64,000 nt of DNA. Origin: Saprospiraceae bacterium. Lineage in GTDB: Bacteria > Bacteroidota > Bacteroidia > Chitinophagales > Saprospiraceae. The stretch spans positions 1,488,001-1,552,000 of the forward strand of contig JADJPZ010000004.1 in the NCBI GenBank assembly GCA_016713025.1, read 5' to 3'. A model generated the notes under the pieces. That model ran no database searches and had not been told where the DNA came from. It saw only the letters and a list, made by a program, of their open reading frames with translations. Positions 25,578-33,296 of the stretch are shown here, in pieces. The stretch's first letter is position 1. Every line of letters starts with the position of its first letter. The position numbers were made by a program, and so were the translations under genes.

Positions 25578-26570
25578 CTACTTTTTAGGTTTACCTGCAT
25601 TGAGGGCGTCCTGCAATGCCTGTAATTCATCCCACTTTCCATCTGCTGCAAGTCCCGATTGATTCGGCCACGTGCCCGGATCTGCAAGAGCAAACCGCGG
25701 TCCTGCTGCTGTAAGTATTTCCTGAATTCTGGAAACCGGTGTTTCAGAAAGTGCCTTCCACGTCTTAATGCCTGCATTATGCAGCAATGATTCTATTTTT
25801 GGACCAATACCTTCTACTGCTTTCAGATCGTCCTGTGTCCATCTACGGATTATACCGGCTTTGATGAGCCATTTTTCGAGTTTTGAATCTGTTTGCCCAT
25901 CTGTAACTGTATCACTTCTTCCAGTGTCTAATGTTTTTTGAAGACTTATCAAATCATTCCATTGTCTGCTGTCAGCAAGCGCAGCCTGTTGAGGCCATGT
26001 GTTGGGATCAATGATTCTGTACTTATCTCCGTATTTATCCAAAACAGCTCTTAATGACTGTGGTGTTGCCATTGCAAGTTTACCAAAATCGTTTATGCCG
26101 TTTTCTTTAAGGACTTCTTCCATTTTAGGACCGATGCCTTCTATCACTTGTAATTTATCTCTGCCAATAGCAGTAGACCAAGCATCCCCGCTACCTGCAG
26201 AGCCTGCAGCAACATTTAAGGACTCGCTGGCAGTAGTTGCAGATATTGCGGCCGGAATGGAAGCGGAAGCAGTAGCCTCAAGCTTTACAGCTCCCGATTT
26301 GGCTATTCCGCTTGCTTCTAATTCTCTCATACGTCCACGAAGCATGGAAACATTGCCATCAGCCTCAGCTCGGGCAGCTTTACAAGTAGCGAGGTCTGCC
26401 AAAAGTCCCTCAATTCTTATGTTCAGGTTTTTATTTTCAGCGACTAAGCTTTCGACCATGTCTTTGTATTTGCCCCATAATAACCACCCGAGCCCCAAGC
26501 CCATTAAAGGTAGTAACAGCCAAGCTAACCACCATGAATCACAAAATGAAAATGAAATTAATGATATCAT
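25578..26570 (-). CDS. Membrane-anchored protein with two helix-hairpin-helix domains
   Basis: The 330-aa protein has an N-terminal transmembrane segment (SWWLAWLLLPLMGLGLGWLL, about 12-31), then a short coiled-coil-like helix (ENKNLNIRIEGLLADL) and an Ala/Ser-rich linker. Two repeats of about 85 residues follow. Each begins with a hairpin motif (LQVIEGIGPKMEEVLKENGI near 137, LKAVEGIGPKIESLLHNAGI near 248) and ends NTWPQQAALADSRQW or GTWPNQSGLAADGKW. The E-G-I-G-P-K loop is a classic DNA- or protein-binding HhH. It is preceded by an OmpA-like gene (21-bp gap), so the two probably form an envelope complex. Its function is unknown. Confidence 0.8.
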   Translation of the reverse strand: MISLISFSFCDSWWLAWLLLPLMGLGLGWLLWGKYKDMVESLVAENKNLNIRIEGLLADLATCKAARAEADGNVSMLRGRMRELEASGIAKSGAVKLEATASASIPAAISATTASESLNVAAGSAGSGDAWSTAIGRDKLQVIEGIGPKMEEVLKENGINDFGKLAMATPQSLRAVLDKYGDKYRIIDPNTWPQQAALADSRQWNDLISLQKTLDTGRSDTVTDGQTDSKLEKWLIKAGIIRRWTQDDLKAVEGIGPKIESLLHNAGIKTWKALSETPVSRIQEILTAAGPRFALADPGTWPNQSGLAADGKWDELQALQDALNAGKPKK

Positions 26571-26591
26571 AATTTTTTATTTTTTAATGGA

Positions 26592-27383
26592 TTATTTAAT
26601 AATTTGCAGTTCAGTTCTTCGGTTTTTTGACCTGCCGACTTCAGTACTATTGTCTTCGATCGGTTGCTCTTCTCCTTTTGAATCAGAAGATATTTTAGTT
26701 GCATCAACACCTTTGGTGATAAGGTATTTTTTAACAATATCTGCACGTCTCTGACCCAAAATTTTATTCTTGTCAGCATCACCTATCGCATCTGTATGAC
26801 CTGTCAGGACTACAGATTCGCCTGTTTTCATTAGCCTTGCGGCAACATCGTTGAGGTAGGTTTCCACTTCAGTGCTGTTGAGCTTTTGAGTTGAATTGGT
26901 CGGGAAATAAATCAGGGTTCTATCGTCAATCTCCTTGATCACTTCAGTCCTTTTACGAATATTAAATTCTACAGACTCAAATAAGGAAGATTGGTTTGAT
27001 GAGTCACAATCTCGACCTTTGGCCAACAAAATAATCCGTTCATCCTGTATTTCAGGGAAAAGTTTTCGAGTATCTGCGGCTCTTGACAATCCTAATTTTT
27101 CAGTTTCTTCAGGAATCGCATTATTACAGTAATATCCTGTAATTTCCAGTGCAGTGGTGTCAGTGGCAAGTGCTGCCAAAGAATCTCTCATACGCGGCCA
27201 ACCATCTCCAAGGACAGGATCGCTGCTACCCCAATTAAAAAGTATGGGACCTGATTTTACACCACTTAAGGCTGCTTCCGGAACCACATCTTTTGGTAAA
27301 CAACATTTTTGATAATCCTTGTAGAACAGCCAACCCAATATGAGCCACATTAATACTAAAAGTGCTATTAATAATATTCTCAT
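26592..27383 (-). CDS. OmpA-family protein with N-terminal membrane anchor
   Basis: The 263-aa protein has one N-terminal membrane segment (ILLIALLVLMWLILGWLFY). A degenerate OmpA-like unit (about 45-130) includes LFNWGSSDPVLGDGWP and LEITGYYCN. A typical C-terminal OmpA domain (about 160-263) has YFPTNSTQKLN, VVLTGHTDAIGDADKN, LGQRRADIVKKYL and SKNRRTELQI. The Asp and Arg of the latter bind diaminopimelate in peptidoglycan. The tandem of a degenerate and a canonical domain is unusual. As first gene of an operon with a membrane HhH protein it may tether that protein to the cell wall (inference). Confidence 0.85.
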   Translation of the reverse strand: MRILLIALLVLMWLILGWLFYKDYQKCCLPKDVVPEAALSGVKSGPILFNWGSSDPVLGDGWPRMRDSLAALATDTTALEITGYYCNNAIPEETEKLGLSRAADTRKLFPEIQDERIILLAKGRDCDSSNQSSLFESVEFNIRKRTEVIKEIDDRTLIYFPTNSTQKLNSTEVETYLNDVAARLMKTGESVVLTGHTDAIGDADKNKILGQRRADIVKKYLITKGVDATKISSDSKGEEQPIEDNSTEVGRSKNRRTELQIIK

Positions 27384-27632
27384 AAAAAAAGTTGGTTTAA
27401 AAAATTTTTAATAAGGGTGAAAGTTAAATAAATTTTGCAATTACTCCTTTTTTTCAATATTATTTTTAAAGTTATTTATAATTTTCTTATTGAATGCTCA
27501 ATAAATCATTGATTGTTCCAAATAAAAACTGTTTGCCCCAATAACTTCATTGAGTTAAATAAATTTCCTTTTAACTGGTTTTTATCATGAAAAATAGTAA
27601 TTTTACTGCACCTAACCAAATATTTTCATTGT

Positions 27633-28631
27633 ATGAACAAGATAGTAACTCTGGATGAATTTATCATCCGATCAGAGAAGGAAAACCCGCATTCTTCAGG
27701 TAGTTTCAGCCGACTACTTAGAGATATAGGTATTGCTGCCAAGATAGTAAACAGAGAAGTAAATAAAGCTGGACTGGTCAATATTCTTGGGGTAGAAGGT
27801 AGCACCAATTCCACAGGCGATGATGTCCAGAAGCTCGATGTGTTTACTAATGAAAAATTTATTGAAACATTATCTTATTCAGGTGAAGTATGTGGTATTG
27901 CGTCCGAGGAGAACCAGGATTTTATACCTGTAAAAAATGCATCCAATACCGGTAACTACGTAGTTGTCATGGATCCGCTTGATGGATCATCCAATATAGA
28001 TGTCAATGTATCGGTGGGTACTATTTTTGGAATTTACAAAAGAGTCAGTGACCCCAATAAACCCTGTGTCATAGAAGATTTTTTACAAAAAGGTTCCCAA
28101 ATGGTGGCGGCTGGTTATATCTTATATGGCACTTCTACACTGCTTGTCTACTCTACCGGAAATGGTCTGAACGGATTTACACTAGATCCAAGCATTGGTG
28201 AATTTTGTCTCTCGCATAAAAACATTCAAATGCCTGTCGCAGGCAATTACTATTCGGTCAATCAGGGTTATTATCTCAAATTTGATTTGGAAATGAGGCG
28301 ATATATAGATCACTGTTCTGACTTAAATTATCGGTTGAGATATATAGGAAGTATGGTTTCGGATATACACCGCATTATGTTTCAGGGCGGGATATTTTTA
28401 TACCCTAATACAAGAAAGTATCCCAAAGGTAAATTGAGACTGCTGTATGAATGTTATCCGATGGCTTTTTTGATTGAACAGGCCGGAGGCACAGCTATCA
28501 CTTGTAAACTTGAAAGGGTACTTGATCTCGAAATCAAATCATTGCATCAGACATCTTCTATTGCAATGGGTTCGCGGGATATGGTAAGAGATATGAAAGA
28601 ATTTGTTGAAAAATATGGTGTAGTAGTATAA
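27633..28631 (+). CDS. fbp: Class 1 fructose-1,6-bisphosphatase
   Basis: The 332-aa cytosolic enzyme hydrolyses fructose 1,6-bisphosphate to fructose 6-phosphate in gluconeogenesis. The metal-binding signature VVMDPLDGSSNIDVNVS (about 110-126) is intact, together with GEVCGIASEEN, KYPKGKLRLLYECYPMAFL and EQAGGTAITC. The length and N-terminal TLDEFI start are normal. The next gene begins 17 bp later and probably shares its transcript. Its product is a secreted esterase with a starch-binding-like domain, hinting at a carbohydrate theme but no direct partnership. Confidence 0.95.
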   Translation: MNKIVTLDEFIIRSEKENPHSSGSFSRLLRDIGIAAKIVNREVNKAGLVNILGVEGSTNSTGDDVQKLDVFTNEKFIETLSYSGEVCGIASEENQDFIPVKNASNTGNYVVVMDPLDGSSNIDVNVSVGTIFGIYKRVSDPNKPCVIEDFLQKGSQMVAAGYILYGTSTLLVYSTGNGLNGFTLDPSIGEFCLSHKNIQMPVAGNYYSVNQGYYLKFDLEMRRYIDHCSDLNYRLRYIGSMVSDIHRIMFQGGIFLYPNTRKYPKGKLRLLYECYPMAFLIEQAGGTAITCKLERVLDLEIKSLHQTSSIAMGSRDMVRDMKEFVEKYGVVV

Positions 28632-28648
28632 AACCCCCAATTCTTAAA

Positions 28649-30043
28649 ATGACGAATCAAAAGTTATTATTGTTAGCAACTTTTTTCCTTATCCTACCTT
28701 TTGTTTTGTGCAGTCAGTTGACCATCAAAATCACTTCTGTTCCGGCAAATACTCCGGCAGATGCCACTATATATTTGGCAGGGACGATGAATGGCTGGAA
28801 TCCCGGAAGCATTCAGTATGCCATGACAAAATTAAGCAATACCGAATACACTCTCACATTTACGCCCTCAACAGGTAGCCACAAATTCAAATTTACGCGT
28901 GGTAGCTGGGCCACAGTGGAAGGAAATGCGCAAGGCAGTTTTATTCCTGACAGAACTGCAACTTATGAAGGCAGTCCCAAAACGGTTGAACTGACTATCG
29001 CCGGGTGGGAAGGAGCTTCCACTGCCCCATCGACAGCAAGCGCTCAAGTAAGGATATTATCAGACACCTTCCTGATACCACAATTGAACAGAAAAAGAAG
29101 GATATGGGCGTATCTGCCCAAAGATTACAATTCATCAGCAAAATCTTATCCGGTCTTGTATATGCATGACGGACAAAATCTTTTTGATAAAAAAACAAGT
29201 TTTTCCGGCGAATGGGGCGTGGATGAATCTTTAGATTCTCTCTTTGACAGAGGGGACTATGGATGTATAGTAGTAGGTATAGATAATGGAGGGAGCAATA
29301 GGCTCAATGAATACTCTCCATGGGTAAATGCACAATATGGCGGAGGACAAGGAGATGAGTATATAGATTTCATTGTAAATACACTTAAACCTTATATTGA
29401 CAAAAATTACAGAACCCTTGCAGACAGAGATCATACAGGAATGATGGGAAGTTCAATGGGTGGTTTGATATCAATGTATGCCGGCATAGCTTACCCTGAA
29501 ATATTTGGAAAAACCGGAGCACTATCTTCTTCCTATTGGTTCTCTCTGGACAGTTACAAACAGGTTTCGGACACTGGTGTAAAACCTCAAAGTTATTTCT
29601 ACTTACTTGCCGGAGCACAGGAAGGAGGAAATCAGATAGGTGACATGGAAAAAATGAACAATACGCTCAAGAATGCAGGAGCATCAGAACATCAGGTATA
29701 CAAAATAAGCCATACAGATGGCAAACACTCCGAGTGGTATTGGGCGCGTGAGTTTCCTGCCGCCTACAAATGGCTTTTCAATAAAAACACAACTGCCACT
29801 ACTTCATTTGATGAAAATATACACTTTGAAGTAAAATATGAAGAGTCATTTTTGAAATTTTCAGGTCCTGAACATTTAGCCAATAAAAATATGACACTTT
29901 TTGATCTCTCAGGTAAAGAATTACTAAACAAACCTATAGGAAAAGAGATGAGAGTCGATATTTTAAATCTGAATCTTATAAATGGAATTTATTTGATTCA
30001 GGTAGGCAACAAAAGCATTAAAATATATCTGAATCAAAAATGA
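28649..30043 (+). CDS. T9SS-exported esterase with N-terminal starch-binding-like domain
   Basis: The 464-aa protein has a signal peptide (ending VLCSQ). A beta-sandwich like CBM20/CBM48 glycogen-binding modules spans about 23-115 (IYLAGTMNGWNPGS). A PF00756-type esterase domain covers about 130-375 (RKRRIWAYLPKDYN, VLYMHDGQNLFD, nucleophile GMMGSSMGG, and a His in SHTDGKHSEWYW). The last 75 residues look like a T9SS type A sorting domain (LFDLSGKELLNK, INGIYLIQVGNKSIKIYL). It is thus secreted or surface-anchored and probably cleaves ester groups on polysaccharides. The substrate is unknown. It probably forms an operon with fbp. Confidence 0.85.
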   Translation: MTNQKLLLLATFFLILPFVLCSQLTIKITSVPANTPADATIYLAGTMNGWNPGSIQYAMTKLSNTEYTLTFTPSTGSHKFKFTRGSWATVEGNAQGSFIPDRTATYEGSPKTVELTIAGWEGASTAPSTASAQVRILSDTFLIPQLNRKRRIWAYLPKDYNSSAKSYPVLYMHDGQNLFDKKTSFSGEWGVDESLDSLFDRGDYGCIVVGIDNGGSNRLNEYSPWVNAQYGGGQGDEYIDFIVNTLKPYIDKNYRTLADRDHTGMMGSSMGGLISMYAGIAYPEIFGKTGALSSSYWFSLDSYKQVSDTGVKPQSYFYLLAGAQEGGNQIGDMEKMNNTLKNAGASEHQVYKISHTDGKHSEWYWAREFPAAYKWLFNKNTTATTSFDENIHFEVKYEESFLKFSGPEHLANKNMTLFDLSGKELLNKPIGKEMRVDILNLNLINGIYLIQVGNKSIKIYLNQK

Positions 30044-30076
30044 TATGCTGCTTTGTAAATTACTAATGAATAATTT

Positions 30077-30395
30077 GGGTGTATCCCAAAATTGCACTAT
30101 ATTATATAATTTTTAAGTTTCCAATTTAGTGGATTATCATAATAGTCAAGAGTTAAAGGGTGAGATGTCTCAAGCGTAGCTTGACAGGCTCTTAAGGGAA
30201 TCAGGGTTATTGGGAAGGTAATTTGGCTTTTCTTACCCCTGCCCCCTAAAGGGGAATTCAGCGCTTTTATTAGGAGAATTTGGGTGGGTCGTCTCAAGCG
30301 TAGCTTGACAGGCTCTTCAGAGCTTGCCAAGCTATGCTTGGGATTGAGGGTAGCGGGCAATTTAAAAAATTTTACTGCAAAAATGGGATACACCC
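30077..30395. repeat. MITE-like element, family A, copy 3 (longer, diverged ends)
   Basis: The termini GGGTGTATCCCAAAATTGCA and TGCAAAAATGGGATACACCC are inverted repeats whose inner half matches the other family A ends. Inside, the TAGCTTGACAGGCTCT core occurs twice in one orientation and once inverted (GCCAAGCTATGCTTGG). The flanks AATAATTT (30069-30076) and ATTAATTT (30396-30403) may be an 8-bp target duplication with one mismatch. At 319 bp it is about twice as long as the other copies. It fills most of the 30044-30564 gap. Confidence 0.75.
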
Positions 30396-30564
30396 ATTAA
30401 TTTCGAATTTCCTATGAATTTTTAAAATTATTGTTATCAGGTATCTCTCCAAAAGTTTTCTAATAATTAATTTTTAGGTTTTATATAAAGATAAAATACC
30501 CCGATCACCCTTCGAACATGAAAAATTTCGGACATTTGCTGCCACATATTCAAATCTTATAAAA

Positions 30565-31383
30565 ATGTCAGCAGCAAAAAAAGAAGTAAAAAGAATCACA
30601 ACCCACGTATTGCACGCGATGAAAGAGCAGGGAGAGAAAATTTCTATGCTTACTGCATATGATTACTCCATTGCAAAAATCCTTGATGCGGCAGGTATTG
30701 ATATTTTGCTCGTTGGGGATTCTGCTTCCAATGTGATGGCCGGACATGAAACAACACTCCCTATCACACTGGAACAGATGATTTACCATGCCCAATCAGT
30801 CGTGAGAGCTGTAGAGCGCACTTTTGTCGTTGTAGACCTTCCATTCGGTTCTTATCAGGGCAATAGCACTAAGGCACTCAATTCAGCGATAGCTATCATG
30901 AAAGAATCAGGAGCACATGCTGTCAAACTGGAAGGAGGAGCAGAAATTGAAGACTCGGTCAGAAGAATACTGTCTGCTGGTGTACCCGTCATGGGACATT
31001 TGGGGTTGACACCACAAAGCATTTACAAGTTTGGAACTTATACAGTTCGGGCTAAAGAAGAAGCTGAAGCCCAAAAACTATTTGAAGATGCCTTGCTTCT
31101 GCAGGAAATAGGTTGTTTTGCTATTGTTCTGGAAAAAATCCCGGCAACATTAGGTCGTAAGGTAGCTCAGGCGTTGCACATTCCTGTTATCGGCATAGGC
31201 GCCGGCAATGGCACTGATGGGCAAGTATTAGTTGTTCATGATATGTTAGGCATAACAAAAGACTTCAACCCACGTTTCTTAAGAAGGTATCTAAATTTAT
31301 TTGAAACAATCAAAGGCGCTGCAGAACAATACTCTAATGATGTCAAAGCCGGCAATTTCCCAAGTGAAGATGAACAGTATTAG
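30565..31383 (+). CDS. panB: 3-methyl-2-oxobutanoate hydroxymethyltransferase
   Basis: The 272-aa enzyme transfers a hydroxymethyl group from methylenetetrahydrofolate to 2-oxoisovalerate, giving ketopantoate for pantothenate and coenzyme A. LLVGDSASNVMAGHETTLP carries the metal-binding Asp, followed by DLPFGSYQG, VKLEGG, MGHLGLTPQS and IGIGAGNGTDGQVLVVHDM, all diagnostic of PanB. The length is standard. No panC or panD is nearby. mltG follows 110 bp later on the same strand. Confidence 0.95.
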   Translation: MSAAKKEVKRITTHVLHAMKEQGEKISMLTAYDYSIAKILDAAGIDILLVGDSASNVMAGHETTLPITLEQMIYHAQSVVRAVERTFVVVDLPFGSYQGNSTKALNSAIAIMKESGAHAVKLEGGAEIEDSVRRILSAGVPVMGHLGLTPQSIYKFGTYTVRAKEEAEAQKLFEDALLLQEIGCFAIVLEKIPATLGRKVAQALHIPVIGIGAGNGTDGQVLVVHDMLGITKDFNPRFLRRYLNLFETIKGAAEQYSNDVKAGNFPSEDEQY

Positions 31384-31493
31384 AGAACAGGGAGAAAAGA
31401 GCTTGGCTCAAGGAGATCTCTGACAGTTTGCAAAAAAAAAATGGAGTGAAAGGTTGTACACCAACGAATTGAAAAATAATCATTATAATAAAT

Positions 31494-32519
31494 ATGACAA
31501 AAAAAAGATTAATCATCATTTCAGTTATCATTTTAGCATTAGGAGTTGTTGGCTATTTGCTGATAGGCAGGACTTTATGGGGCTCAAATGTGAAGTTTTC
31601 AGAAGATAGTAAAGCCATTTTTATACCAACAAATGCAACATTTGATGATTTGATGCAGATCATGACGGACTCATCTATCTTAAAGAGTAATACTTCCTTT
31701 CTCACCGTGGCCAAACTGATGAAATATGAGAAACCAAAAGCTGGACGATATTTGATCAAAAAGAACCAATCCAATAGAGAAATTATCACTAAACTCCGGT
31801 CGGGTGATCAGGATCCACATAAAATTGTAGTCAATAATATCAGAACTATCCATGACCTGGCAGGTAAAGCTTCCCGATATTTTGAAACGGATTCCTTGAC
31901 ATTTCTACAATACCTTACTGATGTAAATACCGCTTCATCTTTCGGATTTACCAATGAAGACTTCCTGACCATGTTTATCCCCAATACTTATGAAATGTTC
32001 TGGACGACCACCCCGGAAAAGTTCGTCGCCAGGATGAAAAAAGAATATGATGGCTTTTGGGATGACGAAAGATTGAAAAAACTTAAAAAAAATAATCTTG
32101 ACAAAACACAGGCATATATCGTAGCTTCAATAGTTGAAAAGGAGTCAAATTATGATCCTGAGCGGCCAACCATCGCAGGTGTATATCTTAACAGGCTGAA
32201 AGCCGGAGAAAAGCTGCAAGCGGACCCTACTGTAGTGTTTGCGACAGGAGAATTTACGTTGCAAAGGGTTTTGTTTTCGCACCTTAAAATAGACTCTCCA
32301 TATAATACATATATGTACTCAGGACTTCCGCCCGGGCCTATATGTATGCCATCAGTTTCCAGTCTTAATGCCGTCATCAATGCTGAAGATCATGAGTATA
32401 TGTTCTTTTGTGCAAAACCCGATAATAGTGGTATACATGCCTTCGCCAAGGACTATGACGAACATCAAAAAAACGCATCAGCTTTTTCAGCTTGGCTTAA
32501 TAGTCTGAACATCAAATAA
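31494..32519 (+). CDS. mltG: Endolytic murein transglycosylase
   Basis: The 341-aa inner-membrane protein cuts nascent glycan strands. It has an N-terminal transmembrane helix (LIIISVIILALGVVGYLLI), a LysM-like region (about 45-110, YLIKKNQSNREIITKLRSG) and the YceG/MltG catalytic domain. ASIVEKESNYDPERPTIAGV contains the catalytic Glu, followed by LQADPTVVF, YNTYMYSGLPPGPI and the NAEDHEYMFFCAKP end. All family marks are intact. rpe starts 18 bp downstream, so these two are co-transcribed. Confidence 0.95.
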   Translation: MTKKRLIIISVIILALGVVGYLLIGRTLWGSNVKFSEDSKAIFIPTNATFDDLMQIMTDSSILKSNTSFLTVAKLMKYEKPKAGRYLIKKNQSNREIITKLRSGDQDPHKIVVNNIRTIHDLAGKASRYFETDSLTFLQYLTDVNTASSFGFTNEDFLTMFIPNTYEMFWTTTPEKFVARMKKEYDGFWDDERLKKLKKNNLDKTQAYIVASIVEKESNYDPERPTIAGVYLNRLKAGEKLQADPTVVFATGEFTLQRVLFSHLKIDSPYNTYMYSGLPPGPICMPSVSSLNAVINAEDHEYMFFCAKPDNSGIHAFAKDYDEHQKNASAFSAWLNSLNIK

Positions 32520-32537
32520 ACTCAAAATCAAATCATT

Positions 32538-33212
32538 ATGATAAAGCATCTCGTAGCTCCATCTATGCTTGCTGCAAACTTCGGAAATATACAAAGAGAT
32601 ATAGAAATGATCAATGATACTGACGCAGATTGGTTGCATATAGATATCATGGATGGTATGTTTGTTCCCAATATTTCTTTTGGAGCTGACATTGTAAAAG
32701 TGATGAAAAAATATAGCCAACTTCCTATGGATGTTCATCTGATGATAGAAAAACCCGAAAGATATATAAAATCATTCAGGGATGCTGGTGCAGATAACAT
32801 CTCAGTACATTATGAGGCGTGTACGCACTTGCATCGGGTCATCGAACAAATTAAAAGCACCGGAGCAAAAGCTGGTGTAGCACTAAACCCGCATACTCCA
32901 GTGTCATTGCTCGATGATGTGCTTGAAGATCTGGACTTAGTGATATTGATGAGTGTCAATCCGGGATTTGGTGGTCAGAAATTTATCTACCAGACTATCA
33001 ATAAGATCAAACAACTCAAAGAAATGATCATCGTGAAAAATCTATCTACACTAATCGAAATTGATGGAGGAGTAGGTTTGCAAAATGCTGAAGCCATCCT
33101 GCAAGCCGGAGCAGATGTGCTCGTAGCCGGAAGCAGTGTATTTCACGCAGAAAACCCTAAACTCGCGGTATATGCGTTAAAAAATTTGGGGATCAAGGGT
33201 CTCTACGTCTAA
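32538..33212 (+). CDS. rpe: Ribulose-phosphate 3-epimerase
   Basis: The 224-aa TIM-barrel enzyme interconverts ribulose 5-phosphate and xylulose 5-phosphate in the pentose phosphate pathway. LAPSMLAANFGNI opens the barrel, and DWLHIDIMDGMFVPNISFG holds the metal ligands. DVHLMIEKPERYI, LIMSVNPGFGGQKFI and LIEIDGGVG are all present. The length is normal. The gene sits 18 bp after mltG, a common arrangement in Bacteroidota. Confidence 0.96.
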   Translation: MIKHLVAPSMLAANFGNIQRDIEMINDTDADWLHIDIMDGMFVPNISFGADIVKVMKKYSQLPMDVHLMIEKPERYIKSFRDAGADNISVHYEACTHLHRVIEQIKSTGAKAGVALNPHTPVSLLDDVLEDLDLVILMSVNPGFGGQKFIYQTINKIKQLKEMIIVKNLSTLIEIDGGVGLQNAEAILQAGADVLVAGSSVFHAENPKLAVYALKNLGIKGLYV

Positions 33213-33296
33213 ATCTGTCACCATTCAGGAAGAAATATTTTAACTTACTCTTAACCAAACACACTATTGTTTTGATAATATTCGTTTGTAAAAGTT

